From CALAED01 sp036555725 (GTDB lineage: Bacteria; Actinomycetota; Actinomycetes; Streptosporangiales; Streptosporangiaceae), in assembly GCA_036555725.1 (NCBI GenBank), contig DATBKU010000062.1, positions 1 through 64,000 of the forward strand: a stretch of 64,000 bases of DNA, read 5' to 3'. The translations under genes were made by a program, and so were the position numbers. This document shows, in pieces, positions 36,586-45,441 of this stretch (positions within the stretch are counted from its first letter, which is position 1; each line of letters begins with the position of its first letter). The notes beneath the pieces were generated by a model. The model ran no database searches and was not told the DNA's origin. It saw nothing but the letters and a program-made list of their open reading frames with translations.

Positions 36586-37485
36586 TCAGCGGGACATACC
36601 GGCCGTCAGGCCCGCCACGATCTGCTTGGTCGCCAGCAGGAACAGCACGACCAGCGGAATCGTGGTGAGCACCAGCCCGGCGTACAGCTGGGCGTGCGCG
36701 GTCTCGAACTCCGCGACGAAATGGGTGAGCCCGACCGGCAGGGTGTACTTGTCGGTATTGCTGATCAGCACCAGCGGGAAGAAGAAGTCGTTCCACAGCG
36801 GGATGAACTGGAACAGCGCGACGGTCGTCAGCGCCGGCCGCACCAGCGGCACCATGATCTGGCCGAAGATCCGCAGCTCGCCGGCGCCGTCGATGCGGGC
36901 GGCCTCCTCCAGCTCCACCGGCAGCTGGCGCAGGAACGCCGTCAGCACGAAGACCGAGAACGGCACGCCGCTGGCCGCGTACACGCAGATCAGGCCGATC
37001 CGCGAGTCGGTGAGTCCCAGCGAGTTGAGCAGGTAGAAGACCGGCACGATGCCCAGCCGGATCGGCAGCATCAGCCCGGCGAGGAAGTACGCCGACAGCA
37101 GCAGGCGCCCCGGGAACCGGTACCGGGCCAGGGCGTAGGCGGCGAGCACGGACACGCCGGTGCCGAGCAGCACGGACCCGACGGTCACCAGGACCGAGTT
37201 GCCGAAGTACGTGCTGAAGTTGCCCTCCGACCAGGCGTTCGCGTAGTTCTCGAAGGCCGGATGCAACGGCAGGCCGAGCGGCTGGTCGGCCAGGTCGTGC
37301 TCGGTGCGCAGCGAGCTCGCCACCATGAGCAGCAGGGGCGCCAGCGCGACGATGGCGTACCCCCACAGCAGCGTTCCCGCGGCCACGCCCGCTCCCCTGC
37401 TCCGCCGCCGGGCGCGCCGGTCCGTGGCCTGCGTCTGCGTGACCACCGGCGAGGCCGGCGGAATGGTCGACACGGGGGCGGTCAT
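36586..37485 (-). CDS. Sugar ABC transporter permease, MalG type
   Basis: A 299-residue inner-membrane permease with six predicted TM helices. The EAA loop, LEEAARIDGAGELRIFGQIM, contacts the ATPase. ATG 37483-37485 overlaps the stop of the MalF-type gene by 4 nt. It is the last component of the binding protein-permease-permease set; no ATPase gene is present, as with actinobacterial importers that share an MsiK-type ATPase. The position behind murR1-murQ1 suggests uptake of MurNAc or a muropeptide sugar. Confidence 0.88.
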   Translation of the reverse strand: MTAPVSTIPPASPVVTQTQATDRRARRRSRGAGVAAGTLLWGYAIVALAPLLLMVASSLRTEHDLADQPLGLPLHPAFENYANAWSEGNFSTYFGNSVLVTVGSVLLGTGVSVLAAYALARYRFPGRLLLSAYFLAGLMLPIRLGIVPVFYLLNSLGLTDSRIGLICVYAASGVPFSVFVLTAFLRQLPVELEEAARIDGAGELRIFGQIMVPLVRPALTTVALFQFIPLWNDFFFPLVLISNTDKYTLPVGLTHFVAEFETAHAQLYAGLVLTTIPLVVLFLLATKQIVAGLTAGMSR

Positions 37486-38417
37486 CGCAGCCGGTCCTCC
37501 ATCCGGCGGAAGGCGTGGGAGGCCACCAGCGCGGTGCCGAAGATCACCACGAACATGAACACCGCGAGCGCCGACGACTGGCCGATCGAGTTCGCGTCCG
37601 GGCTCTGATAGGCCGTCCGGTAGAAGAGCAGGCCGAGCACGTCGGTGGCGCCCGCCGGGTTCCCCTGCGAGCCCTCCAACGAGAAGATCAGATCGAGCAC
37701 GTTGAAGTTGCCGACAAAGGTCAGCACGCTGATGATGCCGATCGCGGGGATGAGCAGCGGCAGCGTCACTCGCCGGAACGTCTGCCACGCCGACGCGCCG
37801 TCGCAGCGGGCCGCCTCGTGGTACTCCTCCGGGATCCCCGCGAGCGCCGCCATGAACAGCAGCATCGGGAAGCCGATCCACTGCCAGGCGTTGACGAGGA
37901 TCGCCACCGGCAGCGCCAGGTGCGGGTCGCCGCGCCAGGGCTGCGCCAGCGCGTCCAGGCCGACCGCGCGAAGCGTCGCGTTGATCACCCCGAACTGCGG
38001 GTTCAGCATTGCCGCCCACAGGTAGCCGACGACGATCGGGCTGACCAGGTGCGGCAGCGTGAAGGCCGTCTGCAGGAACCGCTTGCCTCGCCGCGACCGG
38101 AACAGCAGCAGGGCGAAGGTCAGCCCCACCGTGTTCTGCACCAGCATCGTGCCGACGAAGAACAGCACGTTGTGCTCGAGGGCCCGCCACACCTGCTCGC
38201 TCAGCGGATACCGGGTGAACAGGTCGTGAAAGTTGGCCAGCCCGGCGAAGCCGTTCTGCCGCGTGCCCGACCACCGGAACAGGCTGTACTGCAGGGCCGA
38301 GACCAGCGGATAGATGATGAAGACCGAATACAGCAGCAGGCCGGGCAGCAGGAAGGCGAGCAGCAGGCGCAGCCGGGGGCGCCCGGTGGTCCGGACGCCC
38401 CCGCCGCCGGCTCTCAC
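37482..38417 (-). CDS. Sugar ABC transporter permease, MalF type
   Basis: A 311-residue permease with six TM helices, a large loop after TM1 and the EAA motif YHEAARCDGASAWQTFRRV. I chose GTG 38415-38417, which overlaps the binding-protein stop in a GTGA junction. The longer frame from GTG 38438 adds only seven residues. It pairs with the MalG-type permease encoded next. Confidence 0.88.
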   Translation of the reverse strand: MRAGGGGVRTTGRPRLRLLLAFLLPGLLLYSVFIIYPLVSALQYSLFRWSGTRQNGFAGLANFHDLFTRYPLSEQVWRALEHNVLFFVGTMLVQNTVGLTFALLLFRSRRGKRFLQTAFTLPHLVSPIVVGYLWAAMLNPQFGVINATLRAVGLDALAQPWRGDPHLALPVAILVNAWQWIGFPMLLFMAALAGIPEEYHEAARCDGASAWQTFRRVTLPLLIPAIGIISVLTFVGNFNVLDLIFSLEGSQGNPAGATDVLGLLFYRTAYQSPDANSIGQSSALAVFMFVVIFGTALVASHAFRRMEDRLR

Positions 38418-39691
38418 CCGCCGCTGGGCTTGAACCACGCGTCGATACCCTTCTGGATCTCCTTGCCTGCGTCGGACGCGGAGGCCTGGCCGTTGAGCAT
38501 CTTCTGCAGCGCGGTGCCCTCGGCGTCGCGGCCGAGCGGGTTCCCGTAGCCGAAGCTGACGAGCATCATGTACGGCGCCCCATGCTCCTGGAAGTTATTG
38601 AGCATCTCGGCCAGCATCGGGTCACCGGGCGTGGTGCCGGGGACCGCGGAGATCTGCTTGAGCTCGTTCGCGAACAGCTGGCCGAACTCCTTCGTCGCCA
38701 TCCACTTCACCAGCTCCAGCGCCTCGGCCCGATGCTGCGACTTGGCGTTGAGGCCGTACGAGCCGTCCACCCACCCCGACGTGACCGGGTGGTCGACCAT
38801 CGAGCCGGGCGCCGGCGGCGCCTCGAAGAAGCCGATGTCGAGGTCCGGAGAGGTCTTCTTGAACGGCCCGAGCTCGTACGAACCGCCCGGGTACATCGCG
38901 GCCTTGCCGCTGGTGAACAGCGTCTGCGCGTCCGGGTAGTCGACCGCGGTGACCTTGTCGGGGAAGTACGGCTTGAGCTCCTTCACCACGTCGAGCGAGG
39001 CGAGATAGTTGGCGTCGGTGAAGTCCTTCTTCCCGGCGACCGCGGCCTTGCTGAAATCGCCGGCGCCGTAGCGGGTGGCGCCGAAGATCTGGTGGTCGAT
39101 GGCGAGCACCCACGGCTGCAGGCCACTCGTCGCCATCGGGGTGATGCCGGCCTTCTTGAGCTTCGCGTTGGCCGCCATCAGCTCGTCCCAGGTCTTGGGC
39201 GGGCTGATCTGCTGGTCCGCGAATATCTTCTTGTTGTAGAGCACCTGGATGGTCTGCAGCGCGAACGGAACGCCGTACAGCTTGCCGTCCTGCTGGCCCT
39301 TGGCCGCCTGCAGTGTCTCGGCCGGCCACCCGGAGACGTCGACCTGGCCGTCGAGCGGGACAAGGTTGCCGCCCGTGATCAGCGACTGGATGGGCCCGTA
39401 CGGCTTGAGCTGGACGACGTCCGGGCCGCCCTGGGTCTTCTTGACCTCGTTCGGCAGCACAGCCAGATAGTCGGTGGACTTGATTCCCTTGAAGTCGACC
39501 TTGACCTTCGGATGGCTCTTCTCGTAGGTGGCGAAGATCTTCTGGTAGCCGGAGGTGTCCTCCGGCCGCCACGAGAGCACGGTCAGGTGGACCTTGTCGT
39601 CACCGCCGCCGTTCGTGCTGGGCGCGCACGCCGGAAGGGTGACGGCGGCGACCAGGCCGGTCGCCGCGAGCAGTGCGCCACGCCTGCGCAT
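38414..39691 (-). CDS. Sugar-binding lipoprotein of an ABC importer
   Basis: A 425-residue family 1 solute-binding protein. A Tat-like or Sec signal (MRRRGALLAATGLVAA) ends in lipobox LPAC (Cys near residue 22). The fold motifs TVLSWRPEDTSGYQKIFATY, PPKTWDELMAANAKLKKAG and the AMYPGGSYELGPF block are typical of sugar binders. It heads the transporter genes directly after murQ1, so amino-sugar or muropeptide capture is the best guess; the true ligand is not visible from sequence. Confidence 0.87.
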   Translation of the reverse strand: MRRRGALLAATGLVAAVTLPACAPSTNGGGDDKVHLTVLSWRPEDTSGYQKIFATYEKSHPKVKVDFKGIKSTDYLAVLPNEVKKTQGGPDVVQLKPYGPIQSLITGGNLVPLDGQVDVSGWPAETLQAAKGQQDGKLYGVPFALQTIQVLYNKKIFADQQISPPKTWDELMAANAKLKKAGITPMATSGLQPWVLAIDHQIFGATRYGAGDFSKAAVAGKKDFTDANYLASLDVVKELKPYFPDKVTAVDYPDAQTLFTSGKAAMYPGGSYELGPFKKTSPDLDIGFFEAPPAPGSMVDHPVTSGWVDGSYGLNAKSQHRAEALELVKWMATKEFGQLFANELKQISAVPGTTPGDPMLAEMLNNFQEHGAPYMMLVSFGYGNPLGRDAEGTALQKMLNGQASASDAGKEIQKGIDAWFKPSGG

Positions 39692-39747
39692 GACGTAGAC
39701 CCCTTTCTGAATCTCGGTTTCCCCCGAAGGCTCTCACCCGCCCCTGC

Positions 39748-40710
39748 TCAGTCACGCTCCACGTCGGCAGGCACGTCTACGCCGTGGAGCAGCCGCAACG
39801 CCGCGCGTACGGCGCCGCCGGTCTCGCGCAGCGCGGCCGCGGCCCGCGCCGACGGCACCTCGCACAGCAGCGACACCAGCGCCACCTGCGTGTCGCCGGC
39901 CGCGTCGGCGAGCGCCCGCTCGCACACCTGCTCCTCCATGCCGGTGGCCGCCATCAGCATGCGGACGAGCCGGCCGCGCAGCTTCGCGTTGGTCGCGTTG
40001 ACTCCGACCATGAGGTTGGAGAACGTGAGCCCCAGCCGCACCATAGTGGCCGTCGAGATCGAGTTCAGCACGACCTTGGCCGCGGTGCCCGCCTTCATGC
40101 GCGTGGAGCCCATGACGACCTCGGGCCCGGTGTCCACCCCGATGTGCACGTCGACCTCTCCGCCGTACGGGGCGGCGGGGTTGGAGCTGATCAGCACCGT
40201 GCGCGCGCCCGCGCCGGCGGCCGCCCGCAGCGAGCTGACGACGTACGGGGTGCGCCCGCTGGCGGAGATGCCGATGGCCAGGTCGCCGGCCGAGACCGCG
40301 GCGGCGTCGCGGGCCCCGAGGCCGACGTCGTCTTCGACGTCCTCGACGGCCTGGAGCAGGGCGTCCGGGCCGCCGGCGTGGTGCGCGACGACACGGCCGG
40401 GCTCGATGCCGTACGTGGGTGGCAGCTCGGCGGCGTCGATCACCGCCAGCCGGCCCGACGTACCGGCGCCGAAGTAGTGCAGCCGGCCGCCGCTCTGCAG
40501 CGTCTCGACCGCGAGGTCGACGGTCCTGGCGATGAGCGGCAGCGTACCTGCCACGGCGGAGGGGACCCGATGGTCCTCCATGCTGATGAGCCGCAGCACG
40601 TCGAGGGTGGAGCGGGTGTCGATGTCGATGGTGTGGGGGTTGCGCTGCTCGGTGGGAGCGCCGTTGAGCTCCAGCAATGGCCGGAGCCCGTCGTCGGTGC
40701 GTTCGGTCAC
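39748..40710 (-). CDS. murQ: N-acetylmuramic acid 6-phosphate etherase
   Basis: A 320-residue SIS-domain enzyme that cleaves the lactyl ether of MurNAc-6P to give GlcNAc-6P and D-lactate. Conserved blocks are all intact: FGAGTSGRLAVIDAAELPPT (catalytic Glu), the downstream ALLQAVEDVEDD acidic stretch, ISASGRTPYV phosphate loop and GSTRMKAGTA. The GTG start overlaps the murR1 stop (GTGA), so regulator and enzyme are translationally coupled. The ABC importer genes follow. This copy looks catalytically competent, unlike murQ2. Confidence 0.93.
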   Translation of the reverse strand: MTERTDDGLRPLLELNGAPTEQRNPHTIDIDTRSTLDVLRLISMEDHRVPSAVAGTLPLIARTVDLAVETLQSGGRLHYFGAGTSGRLAVIDAAELPPTYGIEPGRVVAHHAGGPDALLQAVEDVEDDVGLGARDAAAVSAGDLAIGISASGRTPYVVSSLRAAAGAGARTVLISSNPAAPYGGEVDVHIGVDTGPEVVMGSTRMKAGTAAKVVLNSISTATMVRLGLTFSNLMVGVNATNAKLRGRLVRMLMAATGMEEQVCERALADAAGDTQVALVSLLCEVPSARAAAALRETGGAVRAALRLLHGVDVPADVERD

Positions 40711-41630
40711 CGGCGCCTCCGCTCGGGACGCATATACCGCCCGCTGACCGCGTCGAGCGTGGCCGCGAGGTGCTCTCGAGTGGGTGCGTAGGTGCGCTGC
40801 GCGACGCCGACGAAGACGCAGTCGACGACTGTGAGCTGGGCCAGCCTGCTCGCCATGGCCCCGGACCGGAACGTCGTCTCCCTGGCCGCCGTGGTCAGCA
40901 CGATGTCGGAGACCTCGGCGATGGGCGAGCGGGGGAAGCTGGTCAGCGCCACGGTGACCGCGCCTCGGCGCCCGGCCTGGCTCAGCGCGTCGATCGTGTC
41001 GATGGTCGAGCCGGAGTGCGAGATGCCGATCGCGACGTCGCCCGGCTCGAGCACGGCGGCGCTGGTGAGCATGATGTGCGCGTCGGACCAGGCGTAGGAG
41101 ACCCGGCCGATGCGGTGCAGCTTCTGCTGGAAGTCCATGGCGACGAAGGCGCCGGCCCCGACGCCGTAGATGTCGACGCGGCGGGCGTCGACGATCGCCG
41201 TGACCACGTCGTGCAGCGCCTTGACGTCGAGTTGCCCGGCGGTCTCCTCGACGGCCCGCGCGTCGGCGTAGGCGATCTTCTCCACGATGTCGCTGAGCGA
41301 GTCGTCGCGCCCGATGTCGCCGCCGACGACCCGGCCGCCCACGCCCTGCGCTCGCCCGGCCTCGTTGGCGAGGGTCAGCCGCAGCTCCGGGTATCCGGTG
41401 AAGCCGATCGCCCGGCAGAACCGGATCACCGTGGTCTCGGACGTGCCGCAGGCCTGCGCGAGCTCGGTGATCGTGGAGGCCGCGACCTCCTCGGGGGCGT
41501 GGATCAGGCGGTGCGCGACCCGTCGCTCGGCGGGCGCCAGGGACGGCAGCAGCGCCCGCACTCGGATGACCGTCCCAAGTGCGATGCCACCGCCCGCCGA
41601 CATGGTGACGTTTTCCGCCGGTGAGCTCAT
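40707..41630 (-). CDS. RpiR/MurR-family regulator with SIS domain, copy 1
   Basis: A 307-residue regulator. An N-terminal RpiR HTH (PAERRVAHRLIHAPEEVAAS, then TSETTVIRFCRAIGFTGYPE) is followed by a SIS sugar-phosphate sensor domain (GVGAGAFVAMDFQQK, GISHSGSTIDTID). B. subtilis MurR represses the MurNAc operon and responds to the sugar phosphate. I chose ATG 41628-41630. The longer frame starts at a TTG that is better read as part of a TTGACA promoter element. It is coupled to murQ1 and is probably autoregulated through the box at 41635-41647. Confidence 0.88.
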   Translation of the reverse strand: MSSPAENVTMSAGGGIALGTVIRVRALLPSLAPAERRVAHRLIHAPEEVAASTITELAQACGTSETTVIRFCRAIGFTGYPELRLTLANEAGRAQGVGGRVVGGDIGRDDSLSDIVEKIAYADARAVEETAGQLDVKALHDVVTAIVDARRVDIYGVGAGAFVAMDFQQKLHRIGRVSYAWSDAHIMLTSAAVLEPGDVAIGISHSGSTIDTIDALSQAGRRGAVTVALTSFPRSPIAEVSDIVLTTAARETTFRSGAMASRLAQLTVVDCVFVGVAQRTYAPTREHLAATLDAVSGRYMRPERRRR

Positions 41631-41634
41631 GGAG

Positions 41635-41666
41635 GAAACTTTCTTACGAAAGAGGGAATCTGTCAA
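41635..41666 (-). promoter_or_regulatory. MurR-type box and promoter of murR1-murQ1-ABC operon
   Basis: GAAACTTTCTTAC (41635-41647 on the plus strand) lies 5 nt before the murR1 start. On the coding (minus) strand TTGACA (41666-41661) is 14 nt upstream of TAAGAAAGTTTC. The same box and the same spacing occur at the murR2/murK promoter, which strongly suggests a shared operator. Confidence 0.6.
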
Positions 41667-41709
41667 TAGATATCCAACGGTGTGTTGATCTTCCCCCGGA
41701 TGATTCCGC

Positions 41710-42684
41710 TCAGCCGGACGCGGCCTGGGCGCCAGGAGCGCTGCAGGGCCGTTCGTCCGCGGCGTGCAGCCAGCGCAGCGCCTCGCGTACCGATCCCCGG
41801 CCGGCCCGCAGCGCCATGGTGGCGCGGCCCGGCGGCACCTCCCCGAGCAGGGCCACCAGAGCCGTACGGGTGTCGCCGTCGGCCTCGGCCAGTGCTCTCT
41901 CGCACTCGGCCGCGGGCAGGCCGGTCGCCTCGATGAGGATCCGTACGACGCGGCGGCGCAGCTTCGCGTTCGTCTTCGCCACGCCGATCATGAGGTTGGA
42001 GTAGGTGTGGCCGAGTCGCACCATCGTGGCCGTCGAGAAGGCGTTGAGCACCAGCTTGGCGGCGGTGCCCGCCTTCATCGGCGGCGTTCCGCCGATGACT
42101 TCGGGCCCGGTCTCGAGCGCGATGTGCGTGCCGATCGGCACCCCCGGCGGGGCGGCCGCGCTACCGCTGATCAGCCCCACGTATGCGCCGCGCGCCGCGC
42201 TGACCTGCAGCGCGCCGGCAACGTACCTACTGCGGCCGTTGACCGCGACCCCGATGGTCACGTCGCCGCCGGCCACTTCGGCGGCGTCCAGACCCCCCAT
42301 GGCCCCCATGCCGTCGTCACTGTCGGCGGCACCCGGATCGTCGTCTTCGGCGAGCGCCGGGGCGGCCAGGGCGCGCAGGCCGCCGGCGTAGTGCGGTACC
42401 ACCCGATCGCGCGCGATGCCGTACGTCGGGGGCAGCTCGGCGGCGTCGATCACCGCGAGCCGCCCGGACGTACCGGCCCCGAAGTAGTGGACGCGGTGGC
42501 CGTCGAGCAGCGCCGCGACGGCGACGTCGACCAGCGTCGCCACCTTCGGCAACGCCCTGGCCACCGCGCGCGGCACCCGTTCGTCCTCGGCGTTGATGAC
42601 GCGCAGCACCTCGATCGTCGGTAGCGCGTCGATCTCGGTACTACAGGTGTTTCGGCGTTCGGGCAGGGCGTGCTCCGAACTCAC
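41710..42684 (-). CDS. MurQ-like SIS protein, copy 2, with altered active-site residues
   Basis: A 324-residue MurQ homologue starting at GTG 42682-42684, overlapping the murR2 stop by 4 nt. It keeps FGAGTSGRLAVIDAAELPPT, MKAGTAAKLVLN and SNLMIGVAKTNAKL. However, the phosphate loop ASGRTPYV has become VNGRSRYV and SSRMKAGT has become TPPMKAGT. The acidic VExxEDD stretch is replaced by a longer acidic insert (LAEDDDPGAADSDDGMG). Etherase activity is doubtful. It could act on another amino-sugar ligand or serve as a partner of MurR2. Confidence 0.8.
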   Translation of the reverse strand: MSSEHALPERRNTCSTEIDALPTIEVLRVINAEDERVPRAVARALPKVATLVDVAVAALLDGHRVHYFGAGTSGRLAVIDAAELPPTYGIARDRVVPHYAGGLRALAAPALAEDDDPGAADSDDGMGAMGGLDAAEVAGGDVTIGVAVNGRSRYVAGALQVSAARGAYVGLISGSAAAPPGVPIGTHIALETGPEVIGGTPPMKAGTAAKLVLNAFSTATMVRLGHTYSNLMIGVAKTNAKLRRRVVRILIEATGLPAAECERALAEADGDTRTALVALLGEVPPGRATMALRAGRGSVREALRWLHAADERPCSAPGAQAASG

Positions 42685-43637
42685 CGGCGTCTCCGCTCGG
42701 ACAGCGCGCGCCTGCTGTGCACCGCCTCGTAGGTGAGCTCGAGGGCCGCTCTGGTCGGCTCGAAGGTGCGCTGGGCCACCCCGACGAACACGCAGTCGAC
42801 CACGGTGAGCTGCGCCAACCGGCTCGCCGTGGCGCCAGACCGGAACGTGGTCTCGCGCGCCGCCGTGGTCAGCACGAGATCGGCGACGTCGGTGATCGGC
42901 GACCGCGGGAAATTGGTCAGCGCGACGGTGGTGGCTCCTCTGGACCGTGCCGTCTCGAGCGCGTCGATCGTGTCGACGGTCGCGCCGGTGTGCGAGATGC
43001 CGATCGCCACGTCGTCCTTCTCCAAAACTGCAGCGCTCGTGAGCATGATGTGCGCGTCGGCCCAGGCGTAAGATGCCCGCCCGATCCGGTGCAGCTTCTG
43101 CTGGAAGTCCATCGCCACGAAGGCGCTTGCCCCCACCCCGTAAATGTCGACCCGGCGAGCTGCCGCGATTGTGTCGACGACCTGCTTCAACGCCGCGATG
43201 TCGAGCTGCGCGGCGGTCTCCTCCACGGCCCTGGCGTCGGCGTAGGTGACCTTCTCGACGATCAGTTCCAGCGGGTCGTCCGGCCGGATGTCGCTCCCCA
43301 CTTCGCGCTTGCCACCGCTTTGTGCGCGGCCCGCTTCGGTGGCAAGGGTCAGCCGCAATTCGGGGTAGCCCGAGAAGCCGATCGCGCGACAAAACCGTAT
43401 GACGGTCGTCTCGGAGGTCTCGCAGGTTTGCGCGAGTTCGGTGATGGTGGAGTTGGCGACCCCCTCCGGGTCGTCGATGACCCGTTGCGCGACGCGGCGT
43501 TCGGCCGGGGGCAAGGAAGGAAGCAGAGAACGGACCCGGACGACCGTGCTCAGCGGAGGAGCCGTTGCCGCGATCGCGGACCCCGCCCCTGGCGTCTCCG
43601 CCGCCGCCACGAGTTCTTCTTTGGTCGTTTTCCTCAT
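42681..43637 (-). CDS. RpiR/MurR-family regulator with SIS domain, copy 2
   Basis: A 318-residue paralogue of murR1, with RpiR HTH (PAERRVAQRVIDDPEGVANS, TSETTVIRFCRAIGFSGYPE) and SIS domain (GISHTGATVDTID). I chose ATG 43635-43637; the extra 16 residues of the longer frame cover the promoter and operator. It forms an operon with murQ2 and is divergent from murK. The sequence closely tracks copy 1 over its full length, so the two regulator-etherase pairs arose by block duplication. Confidence 0.88.
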   Translation of the reverse strand: MRKTTKEELVAAAETPGAGSAIAATAPPLSTVVRVRSLLPSLPPAERRVAQRVIDDPEGVANSTITELAQTCETSETTVIRFCRAIGFSGYPELRLTLATEAGRAQSGGKREVGSDIRPDDPLELIVEKVTYADARAVEETAAQLDIAALKQVVDTIAAARRVDIYGVGASAFVAMDFQQKLHRIGRASYAWADAHIMLTSAAVLEKDDVAIGISHTGATVDTIDALETARSRGATTVALTNFPRSPITDVADLVLTTAARETTFRSGATASRLAQLTVVDCVFVGVAQRTFEPTRAALELTYEAVHSRRALSERRRR

Positions 43638-43641
43638 GGCA

Positions 43642-43673
43642 GAAAGTTTCTTACAATGAACATGTCTCGTCAA
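43642..43673. promoter_or_regulatory. Shared MurR-type box between murR2 and murK
   Basis: GAAAGTTTCTTAC at 43642-43654 differs by one base from the murR1 box. Leftward, TTGACG (43673-43668) is 14 nt upstream of TAAGAAA, the same geometry as at murR1. Rightward, TACAAT (43652-43657) is a good -10 for murK and overlaps the box, so one bound regulator could cover both promoters. Confidence 0.6.
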
Positions 43674-43697
43674 CGCCCAATTCATTACGGTAGCCCC

Positions 43698-44786
43698 GTG
43701 GAGACCCTAGTGGCGGGTCCCTATGTCGTCGGCGTCGATGCCGGAGCGACCACGACGCGCTGTGCGGTCATGGCCCCCAGTGGCACCATCGCCGGGTACG
43801 GCAGAGGGCCCGGGGCCAATCGCAACTCCGGGGGCGACACGACAGCGTCGCTTACCACGGCACTGCGTACGGCGCTGCGCGACCTGAACCTCTCACTCGT
43901 CGCCGGCGGTGTCTTCGGCATCGCCGGAGCGGGCGCCGCCGGCCGGGCCGCCGCCGTGCACGCGGCGACCGAGGCCTGGCACGCCTGCGGACTTACGGGC
44001 GCGCCTTCGGTAGTGACCGATATCTCAGTGGCCTTCGCGGCCGGCACGAACGCACCGACCGGCATCGTCGTCTTCTCCGGCACCGGCGCGGGGGCCGCGG
44101 TGATCAGCCACGGCCAGATCGTCAAGCGGGTGGACGCCTACGGCTGGCTGGTCGGCGACGAGGGATCGGCGGTCTGGCTCGGCCGCGAGGCGGTACGGGC
44201 GGCGCTCAATGCTCACGACGGCCGCGGCGCGCCAACGGTCCTCGCCGAACTGGTGCCCGAGGCGCTGTTCGGGGCCCCGGTTACCTCATGGGCGCGCGAC
44301 CTGGCCCAAGAGCGGACCAGAGTGCCCGCGCTCGCCCAGCCGCGCTCCGGCGAGCGTGGCGGTGACCTCGCCGTCGCGGAACTGCCCCGGCCCGGCACGG
44401 GCGGCGGCGACATCGCGCAGGCCATCATCAAGGAGGTGTACGGCAGCCCGCCCGCCGCGCTCGGCCGCCTGGGGCCCGTGGTGTGCCAGGCCGCGGTCGA
44501 CGGCGACCAAGTGGCCAAGGAGATCACCGAGGAGGCCGCCCGCTGGCTGCTCATGGACGTTGACGCCGTCACGCCGGCGCTGCCCGCGGCGGACCCGCAC
44601 GCGGCGGCCGAGCCGGGCCATCCGGTCGTGCTGGCCGGGTCGGTGCTGAGCGAAGGCCCCGTTGCCGACGCCGTACGGGCCGGAGTGCGCGAGCGCTTCG
44701 GGATCGAGCCGAGCCAGGCGGGCGACGGCGCGATCGGCGCCGCCGGCATGGCGCTCCAAGATCTCGGCCTGGCCACCGTGGCGTGA
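43698..44786 (+). CDS. murK: N-acetylglucosamine/N-acetylmuramic acid kinase (MurK-like)
   Basis: A 362-residue ASKHA kinase of the BadF/BadG family. The phosphate-1 loop GVDAGATTTRCAVM, phosphate-2 VFSGTGAGAAVI, the GWLVGDEGSAVWLG block and the adenosine motif VVLAGSVLSEG are present. Enzymes of this type phosphorylate GlcNAc and MurNAc at O6 in cytosolic wall recycling, which would feed MurQ. I chose GTG 43698; ATG 43662 and ATG 43656 in the same frame are alternatives that overlap the operator. It is divergent from murR2. Confidence 0.83.
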   Translation: METLVAGPYVVGVDAGATTTRCAVMAPSGTIAGYGRGPGANRNSGGDTTASLTTALRTALRDLNLSLVAGGVFGIAGAGAAGRAAAVHAATEAWHACGLTGAPSVVTDISVAFAAGTNAPTGIVVFSGTGAGAAVISHGQIVKRVDAYGWLVGDEGSAVWLGREAVRAALNAHDGRGAPTVLAELVPEALFGAPVTSWARDLAQERTRVPALAQPRSGERGGDLAVAELPRPGTGGGDIAQAIIKEVYGSPPAALGRLGPVVCQAAVDGDQVAKEITEEAARWLLMDVDAVTPALPAADPHAAAEPGHPVVLAGSVLSEGPVADAVRAGVRERFGIEPSQAGDGAIGAAGMALQDLGLATVA

Positions 44787-44799
44787 GCTCTGGGCGCAG

Positions 44800-45321
44800 T
44801 CAGGCGACGATCAGCCAGCCGGTGCCCGTCTTGGCCAGGACGTACTGCTTGGCGAGCACCTCGGTCGGCGCCGCGTCGGCCGTACTCCAGCGCAGGTCGC
44901 GGGCGCGGATCGTGTACTGCCCCGGGCTCGGACCCGGGGTGGCGCCGAGGACCTGCACGGTGCGCAACTGGTCGAGCTGGTCGGGCGTGAGCCGGGTGGG
45001 GGCCGTGCCGATCCACTGCGTACAGCCGCCGGCCTGGGCGAAGGCCTTACGCGCGTACGAAGGGCTGACATAGCCGCACACCCGCACCTCGCCCGCGCCG
45101 ACGCCGCGCAGGAATTTCATCAGCACGAGCCGCGCCGGGTATGACGCCCGCGTCGCGGACCGGGACGCGGGCGGCGGCGTCGACTGGGGCACCGGCAGCG
45201 ACAGCGACGGCTCCGGGGTGAGCGGCGGCAGCGAGTCGTCCGACTGCGAGCTGCCACAGGCCGCCAGCAGGGGCATGGCGGCGCACGTCATGACAAACAG
45301 ACTCCGAGCACGGGGACGCAC
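44800..45321 (-). CDS. Small lipoprotein, unknown function
   Basis: A 173-residue lipoprotein starting at GTG 45319-45321 behind AAGGAGG. The signal peptide ends in lipobox LAAC, followed by a Ser/Pro linker (PPLTPEPSLSLPVPQS) and a small alpha+beta domain with two cysteines (VCGYVSP, AGGCTQW). The domain looks NTF2-like in pattern. It is convergent with murK and divergent from nagZ1, so it shares the locus of wall-recycling genes, but no catalytic motif is visible. Confidence 0.6.
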   Translation of the reverse strand: MRPRARSLFVMTCAAMPLLAACGSSQSDDSLPPLTPEPSLSLPVPQSTPPPASRSATRASYPARLVLMKFLRGVGAGEVRVCGYVSPSYARKAFAQAGGCTQWIGTAPTRLTPDQLDQLRTVQVLGATPGPSPGQYTIRARDLRWSTADAAPTEVLAKQYVLAKTGTGWLIVA

Positions 45322-45441
45322 GGAACCTCCTTGGGGACCGGCCCGATCCTCCCAGTCCACGCCGGCCTCCGTCCACGAACTAGGGCAACACGACAGATGC
45401 GCCGGTTGCCTGCCGCGCCGCCTGCTCGTACCGTCGGGCGA

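Noticed and set aside
41631..41666. TTG at 41666 as the start of the first MurR
   Set aside because: The codon is part of a TTGACA promoter element and the extra 12 residues cover the operator box; ATG 41630 fits better.
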